From: Acanthochromis polyacanthus
Lineage: Eukaryota > Chordata > Actinopteri > Pomacentridae
Assembly (NCBI RefSeq): GCF_021347895.1
Contig: NC_067117.1
Location: 37,405,567-37,469,566 of the forward strand
DNA length: 64,000 nt
Direction: 5' to 3'
Shown here: positions 9,091-21,100 of the stretch, piece after piece
Layout of the letters: every line of letters begins with the position of its first letter
How positions within the stretch are numbered: position 1 is the stretch's first letter
The notes under the pieces: generated by a model
What the model saw: the letters and a program-made list of their open reading frames with translations, nothing else
The model's database searches: none
What the model was told of the DNA's origin: nothing
Position numbers and translations under genes: made by a program

Positions 9091-12000
9091 TTAATGCAGG
9101 CTTCATGATTTTTCTGCGCTTGAAATTCTGGTCCGGAGCTGAAATGCACAGTTTGGTCAAAAATGCTGTCCATGCAATTCCTTCAACCCAGAACATCTTA
9201 AACATCATTTGCCTTCTTACAGATCACATTTCAAGTCATTCTGCACAAGAAATTTGTGTGTCCACATTATGTTCACGTTAATGCAGGCTTCATCATTTTT
9301 CTGCGCTTGAAATGCTGGTCCGGAGCTGAAATGCACAGTTTGGTCAAATATGCTGTACATGCAATTCCTTCAACATCTTCAACATCATTTGCCATTATAC
9401 AGATCACATTTGAACAAGAAATTTGTGTGTCAACATGAACTTTACGAAAATGACGCTTTCATGATTTCTCTGCTCTTCAAATGCTGGTCGTGAGCTGAAG
9501 TCCACACTTTGGTCAAATGTGCTGGACATGTAATTCCCTGAATCCAGAACATCTTAAACATCATTTGCCTTCACACAGATCACATTTCAAGTCATTCTGC
9601 ACAAGAAATCTGTGTGTCCACATTATGTTCACGTTAATGCAGGCTTCATGATTTTTCTGCGCTTGAAATGCTGGTCCGGAGCTGAAATGCACAGTTTGGT
9701 CAAATATGCTGTCCATGCCATTCCTTCAACATCTTCAACATCATTTGCCATCATACAGATTACATTTGAACAAGAAATTTGTGTGTCAACATGAACTTTA
9801 CGATAATGACGCTTTCATGATTTGTCTGCTCTTGAAATGCTGGTCGTGAAATCATATGCACAGTGTGGTCAAATATGCTGTCCATGCAATTGGATCAAAA
9901 CAGAACATCTTAAACATCATTTGCCTTCATACAGATCACATTTCAAGTCATTCTGCACAAGAAATCTGTGTGTCCACATTATGTTCACGTTAATGCAGGC
10001 TTCATGATTTTTCTGCGCTTGAAATGCTGGTCCGGAGCTGAAATGCACAGTTTTGTCAAATATGCTGTCCATGCAATTGGTTCAAACCTGAACACCTTAA
10101 ACATCATTTGCCTTCATATAGATCACATTTCAAGAAATTCTGAAGGAGAAATTTCTGTGTCCACATTATGTTCACGTGAATGCAGGCTTCATGATTTTTC
10201 TGCGCTTGAAATGCTGATCCTGAGCTGAAGTGCACAATTTGGTCAAATATGCTGTCCATGCAATTCCGTCAAACCAGAACATCTTAAACATCATTTGCAT
10301 TCATGTAGATCACATTTCAAGTCATTCGGAACAAGAAATTTGTTTTTCAACATTTTATGTTCACGTGAATTCAGGCTTCATGATGTTTCTGCGCTTGAAA
10401 TTCTGGTCCGGAGCTGAAATGCACAGTTTGGTCAAATATGCTGTCCATGCAATTGGTTCAAACCTGAACACCTTAAACATCATTTGCCTTCATATAGATC
10501 ACATTTCAAGACATTCTAAAGGAGAAATTTGTGTGTCCACATTATGTTCAAAATAATGCAGGCTTCATCATTTTTCTGCGCTTGAAATGCTGGTCCGGAG
10601 CTGAAATGCACAGTTTGGTCAAATATGCTGTACATGCAATTCCTTCAACATCTTCAACATCATTTGCCATTATACAGATCACATTTGAACAAGAAATTTG
10701 TGTGTCAACATGAACTTTACGATAATGACGCTTTCATGATTTCTCTGCTCTTCAAATGCTGGTCGTGAGCTGAAGTCCACACTTTGGTCAAATGTGCTGG
10801 ACATGTAATTCCCTGAATCCAGAACATCTTAAACATCATTTGCCTTCATACAGATCACATTTCAAGTCATTCTGCACAAGAAATCTGTGTGTCCACATTA
10901 TGTTCACGTTAATGCAGGCTTCATGATTTTTCTGCGCTTGAAATGCTGGTCGTGAAATCATATGCACAGTGTGGTCAAATATGCTGTCCATGCAATTGGA
11001 TCAAAACAGAACATCTTAAACATCATTTGCATTCATATAGATCACATTTCAAGAAATTCTGAAGGAGAAATTTCTGTGTCCACATTATGTTCACGTTAAT
11101 GAAGGCTTCATGATTTGTCTGCGCTTGACAATGCTGGTCCGGAGCTGAAATGCACAGTTTGGTCAAATGTGCTGTCCATGCAATTCCTTCAACCCAGAAC
11201 ATCTTAAACATCATTTGCCTTCATATAGATCACATTTCAAGTCATTCTGAAGGAGAAATTTCTGTGTCCACATTATTTTCACGTTAATGAAGGCTTCATC
11301 ATTTTTCTGCGCTTGAAATGCTGATCCTGAGCTGAAGTGCACAATTTGGTCAAATATGCTGTCCATGCAATTTCGTCACACCAGAACATCTTAAACATCA
11401 TTTGCCTTCATATAGATCACATTTCAAGTCATTCTGAAGGAGAAATTTCTGTGTCCACATTATTTTCACGTTAATGAAGGCTTCATCATTTTTCTGCGCT
11501 TGAAATTCTGGTCCGGAGCTGAAATGCACAGTTTGGTCAAATATGCTGTCCATGCAATTGGTTCAAACCTGAACACCTTAAACATCATTTGCCTTCATAT
11601 AGATCACATTTCAAGAAATTCTGAAGGAGAAATTTCTGTGTCCACATTATGTTCACGTTAATGAAGGCTTCATGATTTGTCTGCGCTTGAAATGCTGGTC
11701 GTGAAATCATATGCACAGTGTGGTCAAATATGCTGTCCATGCAATTGGTTCAAACCAGAACATCTCAAACATCATTTGTCTTCATACAGATCACATTTCA
11801 AGTCAATCTGCACAAGAAATTTGTGTGTCCACATTATGTTCACGTTAATGCAGGCTTCATGATTTTTCTGCGCTTGAAATGCTGGTCCGGAGCTGAAATG
11901 CACAGTTTGGTCAAATATGCTGTACATGCAATTCCTTCAACCCAGAACATCTTAAACGTCATTTGCCTTCATATGGATCACATTTCAAGTAAATCTGAAG

Positions 12001-15000
12001 GAGAAACTTCTGTGTCCAGATTATTTTCACGTTAATGAAGGCTTCATCATTTTTCTGCGCTTGAAATGCTGGTCGTGAAATCATATGCACAGTGTGGTCA
12101 AAAATGCTGTCCATGCAATTGGTTCAAACCAGAACATCTCAAACATCATTTGCCTTCATACAGATCACATTTCAAGTCAATCTGCACAAGAAATTTGTGT
12201 GTCCACATTATGTTCACGTTTAATGCAGGCTTCATGATTTTTCTGCGCTTGAAATGCTGGTCCGGAGCTGAAATGCACAGTTTGGTCAAATATGCTGTCC
12301 ATGCAATTGCTTCAACATCTTCAACATCATTTGCCATCATACAGATCACATTTGAACAAGAACTTTGTGTGTTAACATGAACTTTACGTTAATGACGCTT
12401 TCATGACTTCTCTGCTCTTGAAATGCATGTCGTGAAATCATATGCACAGTGTGGTCAAATATGCTGTACATGCAATTCCTTCAACCCAGAACATCTTCAA
12501 CATCATTTGCCTTCGTACAGATCACATTTCAAGTCATTCTGCACAAGAAATTTGTGTGTCCACATTATGTTCACGTTAATGAAGGCTTCATGATTTTTCT
12601 GCGCTTCAAATGCTGATACTGAGCTTAAATGCACAGTTTGGTCAAATATGCTGTCCATGCAATTCTTTCGAACCAGAACATCTCAAACATCATTTGCCTT
12701 CATACAGATCACATTTCAAGTCAATCTGCACAAGAAATTTGTCTGTCCACATCATGTTCACGTTAATGCAGGCTTCATGATTTTCTGCGTTTGAAATGCT
12801 GGTCCGGAGCTGAAATGCACAGTTTGGTCAAGTATGCTGTACATGCAATTCCTTCAACCCAGAACATCTTAAACGTCATTTGCCTTCATATAGATCACAT
12901 TTCAAGTAATTCTGAAGGAGAAACTTCTGTGTCCAGATTATTTTCACGTTAATGAAGGCTTCATCATTTTTCTGCGGTTGAAATGCTGGTCGTGAAATCA
13001 TATGCACAGTGTGCTCAAAAATGCTGCCCATGCAATTGGTTCAAACCAGAACATCTTAAACATCATTTGCCTTCATCCAGATCACATTCCAAGTCATTCT
13101 GCACAAGAAATTTGTGTGTCCACATTATGTTCATGTTTAATGCAGGCTTCATGATTTTTCTGCGCTTCATATGCTGATACTGAGCTTAAATGCACAGTTT
13201 GGTCAAATATGCTGTCCATTAAATTCCTTCGAACCACAACATCTTAAACATCATTTGCCTTCATACAGATCACATTTCAAGTCATTCTGCACAAGAAATT
13301 TGTGTGTCCACATTATGTTCACGTTAATGCAGGCTTCATGATTTTTCTGCGCTTAAAATAATGATCCTGGCCTGAAGTACACAATTTGGTCAAATATGCT
13401 GTCCATGCAATTCCTTCAACCCAGAACATCTTAAACGTCATTTGCCTTCATATGGATCACATTTCAAGTAATTCTGAAGGAGAAACTTCTGTGTCCAGAT
13501 TATTTTCACGTTAATGAATGCTTCATCATTTTTCTGCGCTTGAAATGCTGGTCGTGAAATTGGTTCAAACCAGAACATCTCAAACATCATTTGCCTTCAT
13601 ACAGATCACATTTCAAGTCAATCTGCACAAGAAATTTGTGTGTCCACATTATGTTCACGTTAATGCAGGCTTCATGATTTTTCTGCGCTGCAAATGCTGA
13701 TACTGAGCTGAAATGCACAATTTGGTCAAATATGCTATCCATGCAATTCCTTCAACCCAGAACATCTTCAACATCATTTGTCTTCATACAGATGACATGT
13801 CAAGTCAATCTGCACAAGAAATTTGTCTGTCCACATTATGTTCACGTTAATGCAGGCTTCATGATTTTTCTGCGCTGCAAATGCTGATACTGAGCTTAAA
13901 TGCACAGTTTGGTCAAATACGCTGTCCATGAAATTCCTTCAACATCTTCAACATCATTTGCCATCATACAGATCACATTTGAACAAGAACTTTGTGTGTT
14001 AACATGAACTTTACGTTAATGACGCTTTCATGATTTCTCTGCTCTTGAAATGCTGGTCGTGAAATCATATGCACAGTGTGGTCAAATATGCTGTCCATGC
14101 AACTGGATCAAACCAGAACATCTCAAACATCATTTGCCTTCATACAGATCACATTTCAAGTCAATCTGCACAAGAAATTTGACTGTCCACATTATGTTCA
14201 CGTTAATGCAGGCTTCATGATTTTTCTGCGCTTGAAATGCTGATACTGAGCTGAAATGCACAGTTTGGTCAAATATGCTGTACATGCAATTCCTTCAACC
14301 CAGAACATCTTAAACGTCATTTGCCGTCATATGGATCACATTTCAAGTAATTCTGAAGGAGAAACTTCTGTGTCCAGATTATTTTCACGTTAATGAAGGC
14401 TTCATCATTTTTCTGCGGTTGAAATGCTGGTCGTGAAATCATATGCACAGTGTGCTCAAAAATGCTGCCCATGCAATTGGTTCAAACCAGAACATCTCAA
14501 ACATCATTTGCCTTCATACAGATCACATTTCAAGTCATTCTGCACAAGAAATTTGTGTGTCCACATTATGTTCACGTTAATGCAGGCTTCATGATTTTTC
14601 TGCGCTTCAAATGCTGACACTGAGCTTAAATGCACAGTTTGGTCAAATATGCTGTTCATGAAATTCCTTCGAACCACAACATCTTAAACATCATTTACCT
14701 TCATACAGATCACATTTCAAGTCATTCTGCACAAGAAATTTGTGTGTCCACATTATGTTCACGTTAATGCAGGCTTCATGATTTCTCTGCGCTTAAAATA
14801 ATGATCCTGGCCTGAAGTACACAATTTTGTCAAATATGCTGTCCATGCAATTCTTTCGAACCAGAACATCTTCAACATCATTTGTCTTCATACAGATGAC
14901 ATGTCAAGTCAATCTGCACAAGAAATTTGTCTGTCCACATAATGTTCACGTTAATGCAGGTTCCATGATTTGTCTGAGCTTAAAATGCTGGTCCGGAACT

Positions 15001-15958
15001 GAAATGCACAGTTTGGTCAAATATGCTGTCCATGCAATTCCTTCAACATCTTCAACATCATTTGCCATCATACAGATCACATTTGAACAAGAACTTTGTG
15101 TGTTAACATGAACTTTACGTTCATGACGCTTTCATGATTTCTCTGCTCTTGAAATGCTGGCCGTGAAATCATATGCACAGTGTTGTCAAATATGCTGTAC
15201 ATGCAATTCCTTCAACCCAGAACATCATAAACATCATTTCCCTTCTTATAGATCACATTTCAAGTCATTCTGCACAAGAAATTTGTCTGTCCACATTATG
15301 TTCACGTTAATGCAGGCTTCATGATTTTTCTGCGCTTGAAATGCTGGTCCGGAGATTAAATGCACAGTTTGGTCAAATATGCTGTACATGCAATTCCTTC
15401 AACCCAGATCATCTCAAACATCATTTGCCTTCATACAGATCACATTTCAAGTCAATCTGCACAAGAAATTTGTCTGTCCACATTATGTTCATGTTAATGC
15501 AGGCTTCATGATTTTTCTGCGCTTCAAATGCTGATACTGAGCTTAAATGCACAATTTGGTCAAATATGCTGTCCATGCAATTCCTTCGAACCAGAACATC
15601 TTCAACATCATTTGCATTCATATAGATGACAATTTCAAGTCATTCTGAAGACGACATTTCTGTGTCCACATAATGTTCACGTTAATGCAGGTTCCATGAT
15701 TTGTCTGAGCTTAAAATGCTGGTCCGGAACTGAAATGCACAGTTTGGTCAAATATGCTGTCCATGCAATTCCTTCAACATCTTCAACATCATTTGCCATC
15801 ATACAGATCACATTTGAACAAGAACTTTGTGTGTTAACATGAACTTTACGTTAATGACGCTTTCATGATTTCTCTGCTCTTGAAATGCTGGTCGTGAAAT
15901 CATATGCACAGTGTGGTCAAATATGCTGTCCATGCAACTGGATCAAACCAGAACATCT
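9091..15958 (+). repeat. Satellite array, left block (plus orientation)
   Basis: About 37 tandem monomers. The full monomer is 187 bp, typically running gcaggcttcatgatttttctg ... ttcacgttaat. A short 169-bp form (tgacgctttcatg ... aacatgaactttacg) has about 18 bases deleted. A full plus a short unit gives 356 bases, as measured between 9271 and 9627. Monomers here differ from each other more than those in the right-hand block. Frames of 60-105 codons recur only because the monomer recurs; 187 is not divisible by 3, so no frame runs through the array. Confidence 0.95.
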
Positions 15959-16527
15959 TGTCAAGTAGGATGCAGATGTTGAGGTCTCAGAGAGGACTCA
16001 GGCTCATTATGGCCCTAAGGTAACAAAGGTTTTGAAGCAGATAAATATAGATCTTGAGAAGAAACATTATAAGTTAACCATATGATTATGCTTGCTGAAA
16101 TATATATACATTTTTGAAGTGTTGATTTGATTAAAGTGATGATTCAGATGATTTATTGTGTTCAGATTGAGAGGAATGATTTAAGAAGTGATTCTGTGTG
16201 AAGCAATCCTTTTTTAGGCTCTGTGTGTGCGTACAGGCCTCATAAGCTTGTGTGTCCAGGCCTTAAGAAAGCAGAAGTGCAGTAAACAACAGTCACCATG
16301 ACTCGGCAGCCACAATGACATTGCAGCCTCCTCAGAAAAAAGGGAAGTTTGGGAAAAACCCAAAAGGGTGGACTGAAATGTGTGTGTGTTAAACAGAATG
16401 TGGACACTGTGTATTTGCTGTAACAACATGACTTCTGTATTACAACTGTATGTGATGACAAAGTTGATTGCATAAGTTAGACGGTGTAAGAGGGCGTACC
16501 TAGCCAGTTTTGTGTGTCTAGAGAAAG

Positions 16528-16534
16528 TATAAGA
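16528..16534 (+). promoter_or_regulatory. TATA-like box of the retroviral LTR
   Basis: TATAAGA lies in the LTR just upstream of a GA-rich run and the block gagtcgttcgccggagctgc, which begins the part best conserved in the solo LTR. It is the probable U3/R boundary region. In the solo LTR the corresponding place reads TTTAAAA. Confidence 0.5.
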
Positions 16535-17287
16535 ATAGGAGAGAAGAGACATTAGGAGGGAGTCGTTCGCCGGAGCTGCTAAGAAGAAGCTGCAAAGGGA
16601 ACTTAGCCGGAGTTCTGAAGAATCTTCACCTTCCTCTTTTGCCCAAGAGACGGGAAGACGACGCGGGACTTAGGCTCCAGAGATCGCTGAGGACATCGTT
16701 GGAAGCAAAGTCTTTTTCTGACTTTGTTCAACAAGCGAAGACCACACTCTGCCAAACAGAGAGTCCTAAGAGGTTCTGAAGTTATCCAGAAGAAACCAAT
16801 AGAGGGAAGAACCGACTACACCCGAAGAGGCAAAGGAGGCAACAGCACTGGGCTGTTCCCCTCCCCGGGGCTGGGAGGCCCAGTGACCCACTACAGCCAG
16901 AGCAGACGAGGGTTTTTCCATCACCACCATACCACAGAGAAGACAGCTGGGGCGTAAGCACTAACGTTCTAGCCAATTCCAGAGGTAACTGCCAGACCAC
17001 GATTGGCTTACAGGACTCCTCCGCTCCCCCCTGCCGAGGGATAAGATCCTTTTGTCCATAAAGAAGACATCGTACCGAGTCCTCCGGACAACTGAGTGCT
17101 TTTCCCAGACGCAAGACAAGACCGAGTGATACGGTAGTGGCCATGCTGTTCGCTCTCTCTCCTAAATTTAATAATTAGAGAAGATTGTCAGGTACGCTCA
17201 ATTTATTTACTTTAGTCTCATTTTTAATCAGAAATAATTAATTGTTTTAATCATGAATTGATGCTGTGCTCTTGCTAAAATTTGCTT

Positions 17288-17293
17288 AATAAA
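17288..17293 (+). terminator. Polyadenylation signal of the retroviral LTR
   Basis: AATAAA within cttaataaaacgctct. The block is conserved in the solo LTR (minus-strand AATAAA at 28249-28254). Its distance from the TATA-like box implies an unusually long R of about 750-780 bases, with U5 of roughly 480 bases. Confidence 0.6.
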
Positions 17294-17789
17294 ACGCTCT
17301 ATTGCATTTAAAGAGAAGCCTAATGAAATTATTATAAACCACTGAAAATCTGCATAGTGGTAAAAAGTTAAGTTGATTGTGTGCATTCAATCCAATGGTT
17401 CTTAAAGGTTACTTAGTCCAAAGTGAGATTGTTTAAACATTACCCCTGAGGTTAGTTCTTTCCAAACCTCTAAAACGAACCCAGGAATAGCACCAAGTGC
17501 AGGCAAGTCCTTAAGAGAGAAGCTGACCGATAACGAATGTGAATGATAGATCAATTCTACTACTAGAAAGGCTGCTTGGTGGAATAGCATTTATCAGATA
17601 AGAGGGGTGAGACATTCGGATGCAAGGCAGTTAGAACCTGGGCGAGTATCTCTCGATTCCAGCTTAATTTATTCTGCTGAAACCTGTTAGGTGAAATACT
17701 AATAGGCAGATAGAATCTAACCCTTTAAACGGAGAGCTGGACCAACTTTAACCTAAGGCAAGGGTTAAAAAAGGCTAGACTGGCGAACA

Positions 17790-17807
17790 TGGCGTCCCTG
17801 GGTGGGC
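17790..17807 (+). other. Primer binding site, tRNA-Asn
   Basis: TGGCGTCCCTGGGTGGGC directly after the LTR's terminal CA. It is complementary over 18 bases to the 3' end of vertebrate nuclear tRNA-Asn(GTT) including CCA, from my knowledge of that tRNA (...GCCCACCCAGGGACG-CCA). The match fixes the LTR end. Confidence 0.85.
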
Positions 17808-18197
17808 ACGAGTGAAGAAAGAAGTGTCCAAAGAAGATTCTGAGGGTCCGGCACCGACACCTAGAATCAACCGCCAGAACCTTTTAGTGGAAACTGGGGA
17901 AGAGAGGGCCAATCTCTTCTGACCGAGGGTCCACGCTGCGGAGATCGGGGAAGGAGAAGACGAGACCTTCTGACCGAGGATCCACAGCACGGGTGATCAG
18001 CCGATAGAGAGACTCGGGATCATCACGCCTGACGGGAGGTACAGTGAGAACCGCAGGCTAGAAGAAGCCGCAGTGACCTTGGGTCAGCGCATCCCAGAAA
18101 AAAGGCACCGCGGAGCAGCCAGACGAGGTCTGCACTCATCCCTGCTCAACGGTCCTACGAGAGGTTTTGAGGGAGCAGACGACTCGAGACGACAAAG
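17808..18197 (+). other. Retroviral leader between primer site and gag
   Basis: This is 390 bases of untranslated leader with no long open frame. It is GC- and purine-rich. A possible splice donor, gggag|gtacag, is near 18036, as expected for subgenomic messages, but the site is weak evidence. Packaging and dimerisation signals would be expected here and cannot be identified by eye. Confidence 0.5.
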
Positions 18198-21100
18198 ATG
18201 ATGGCTGAGAGCCAACAAGACAAAGATGTACTCGTCCCTGATACAGAAGAGGCGACAGCCCCACAAGCCGACGCAAAAGCCGGAGGGTCCGGTGAGCCAA
18301 TAGAAGAGGATCCATCCTCCGAGGCCCCAGTGCCGGGGGAAACAACGATTAGCGAAGTAGTGAAAGATTCCACTTCCAAGATGCTTTGCCCAGACCTCAC
18401 TCCGACCTTCCAGTACCAGATTGTCCTGGCAGGTAAAGGATGGGATACCTGGGAGGAAGAAATAAGGAAGCATGTGCGCAACTTCAACCAGAGGCTGACA
18501 GAAGCACAACTAAAAGAGCAAATACAGGAAGGCCTTGACAAAGACGGGTGCTTCACCTCCCGCGAGAAAATAGGAAAGCACTGGTTGATAGTTCTGGGAA
18601 ACATGTCGACACCACCAAAGTCAAAGGATGGGGTGAGACAATGGTTGATCTGGTGGGGTGAGTATCTGAAAGAATCAATAAGAAGTGCTCCAATGTCAAA
18701 AATTGTCATGCTTTTGAGTCCGTCTCCAGAATATGACCCGGTGGTGAAGATGCTCGCCAAAGAGACAGAGGTGACTCCAGTCCTGATTGCCAACCGCGTC
18801 CGGGCAACGGCAATCCAAAGGGACTACAGAGATGTGTTAAGGCCCATACATGAATATAGGGCCTCAAGAAGCGAGATGACGGTCGAAGAGGACCGGCGAA
18901 GCGAGCAGACGCGCTCAGGGTCGGCGAACGACTCAGAAGAAGAAGACCCAGACGCAGAGGGACCTGAGCGTGCCGAGCCGCCAAGGCCAACAGGGTTTGC
19001 CAGCTGGGAGGCTCTGCAGGCAGAATTTGGTGAACCAAGCCGTCCGTACCCGATGCCTCGACCAAGTTTAGCAGGAAACTACTCTGCTCTGACTCCTGCA
19101 GGCCGTGAGAGGGTGCAAGCAACCGACGAAGTTCTCCAAACCACACAGAAGGCCCTTCAATCCTTGAAGGCGTACCAAGCCGCATACGCCATTGCAGACT
19201 ACCCAGTCGACGACCTCTGCACCAGGGACGAGTCGATGAGCGACAAATCTGAGAGGACTCTCCCCACCTTACCACCGCTGCCCACAGATGGTAAGAAATT
19301 CAGCAACCAGACAGGGGCTACAGCTTACTACATCGAGGGAGACCCTTGGCAGTACCACGCAGATGCCCTACTGGTGATATCCTCCTCCATCCTGAAAGTC
19401 AGAAATACAGCCTTCAGAAAGGCTCTCGCACGCAGAGGTGGCGAAGAGTACAAGAGGGAGAGAGAAGAAGCCAGTAAGGAGAATAGGAATCGTCCAGACG
19501 GATGTAGGTCTGTAGTGGTAACCAGCGGGGGAGATTCAACATACTACTCTATAATCCATGTGATAGAAGATGAGTATCGTGAAGGAGACGACATTGAGTC
19601 ATACAGAAAAAGGCTGTATGGTGCACTGATCAAAGGATTGGCGAAAGCAAATGACCTGAAGTACAGGAGAGTGGTTATTTGTGCTGATGGATTGAGATCC
19701 AACACGCTGCCCTGGGAAGTGGCAGAAGAGGCGGCCACAAGAGCGGCGAAGTGGCAGTTGATGGCGCATGAGGTCTGTAATGAGCTGAAGCAACTGGTGG
19801 TCATGACCTCTCAAGCCCAGAACAAAGAGCGGAGAGATCGCATACTGAAGCCCTGCAAGGATGCAGAGAAGGCGAGAGGCCTTAAAGCAAAGGGGAAGAC
19901 GGATCGACCAGCAGAGGACGGAGCAAAGCTGCCTGAGGTGTTCAGCCCTGAGCGGGAGAGAAAATCATCCACACCTGGTGAAGCAGCCCCGCCCGGAGCG
20001 TACCCTGGAGGTGAACACAGCTACGTCCAGAGCCAGCCTCAACACAAGTCCATGGTAATATGGAAGCAAGAGACTCCTCCGGGAGCTGTGGTACAGAGGT
20101 TGTACCTACGGGACCAAGAAGGGGCCATGGAAGGCGCAATCCCCGAAGGTGACTATACCAACCTGCAGACCACTGGGCAAGACCCAAGAGAGCAGAGAAC
20201 ACCAAGGACCCCTGTACCTACAGGTCCAGTAGTTTCACCCATCACTCCAGGACCAACGCCTCCTGTCCCTAGACGTCGCACTAGTTTGGAGCCAAGACGT
20301 GTTACCGTCAACTCAGCACCAGAACCAGATATCGTGGTGAGCAGCAGTGAGTCATCTGATGAAGAAGAGGAACAAGAAGACGACCAGTCACTAGAATCAG
20401 TCCCCCATCAGACACCTAACCCTCCAAAAGACCTCAGAGTTGGCACCAGAAAAGGTGAGAAGAAACCAGTAGAAATGGTGTCAGTAAGAAGAACCTCAGA
20501 AAGGTTGGCAAGAGATCCAAGCTTCGGCCCCATAAAAACCAGAGACGAGAGGCAAGCATACATGCCAGAAGTCGGCCAGACCAGCTATGATGTGCCAGTC
20601 AGCTGGGCTGAAAAACCAGATGAGAGGAAAATCCTGCCGGTGAGTGCTACAATTGGGGAATGGGCTAATATATTGATGATGCCTAGTTATGGAACTCTAG
20701 CAGCATGTACGCAGCTGACAGCTGGTTTCAGAACGGCCTTCATCGCCATAACCCATGATGTGATGCTTCGGAGAATGAAGAGGGCAGCATATAGTTACTC
20801 CAAAGAAGTGGAAAGGGCAATGTTGGAAGACTTTTCCGAAGATGAAGAAACCGGAGAAAGACCCCAACAGCAGCCACCGCCACAAGTCCCAGCCACATCT
20901 GCGGCTGGAGCAGCAGGTAATGCGATGAGCCTGCTGACACCAGCCCAAGGCTTCACAGAATTCAAAAAGGTCAAAATGCTGGTGAAGGACAAAGAGCCTG
21001 GGCAAAGCATGGTAAATTACCTAAGAGACAACTGGTCACTGGTGAAGAACACTACTACGTGCGAAGAAGCCAGAAAGCTGTGGTTGACCTATGCAACAGG

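Larger units (their letters stand above)
15959..17789 (+). repeat. 5' LTR of the endogenous retrovirus (1,831 bp)
   Basis: It starts TGTCAAGT and ends GCGAACA immediately before the primer site. A solo LTR at 27763-29590 on the other strand aligns with it end to end (same start TGTCAAGT, same end region aaggctaNact, shared blocks such as tctttttctgactttgttcaacaagcg), which fixes both boundaries. The two copies have diverged strongly, especially in the first few hundred bases (U3). Confidence 0.85.

Noticed and set aside
9850..9900. Pol III box A/B-like motifs (tggtcaaatatg and ggttcaaacc) in some monomers
   Set aside because: The spacing of about 14 bases is too short for a tRNA-type promoter, and the box B match is lost in most monomers.
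9256..15111. Many open frames of 60-105 codons in the plus-orientation satellite (for example starting 9256, 9612, 10531)
   Set aside because: They recur only because the monomer recurs. The 187-bp period shifts frame at every unit, starts are often non-ATG, and no domain is recognisable.
8062..15958. CRISPR-like array
   Set aside because: Whole monomers repeat head to tail without unique spacers, and the context is a vertebrate genome.
16724..16957. Possible LTR-encoded small protein starting MFNKR, with a similar start in the solo LTR
   Set aside because: The start is TTG, not ATG, and the frame diverges soon after the start between the two LTRs, so nucleotide conservation of R is the simpler explanation.
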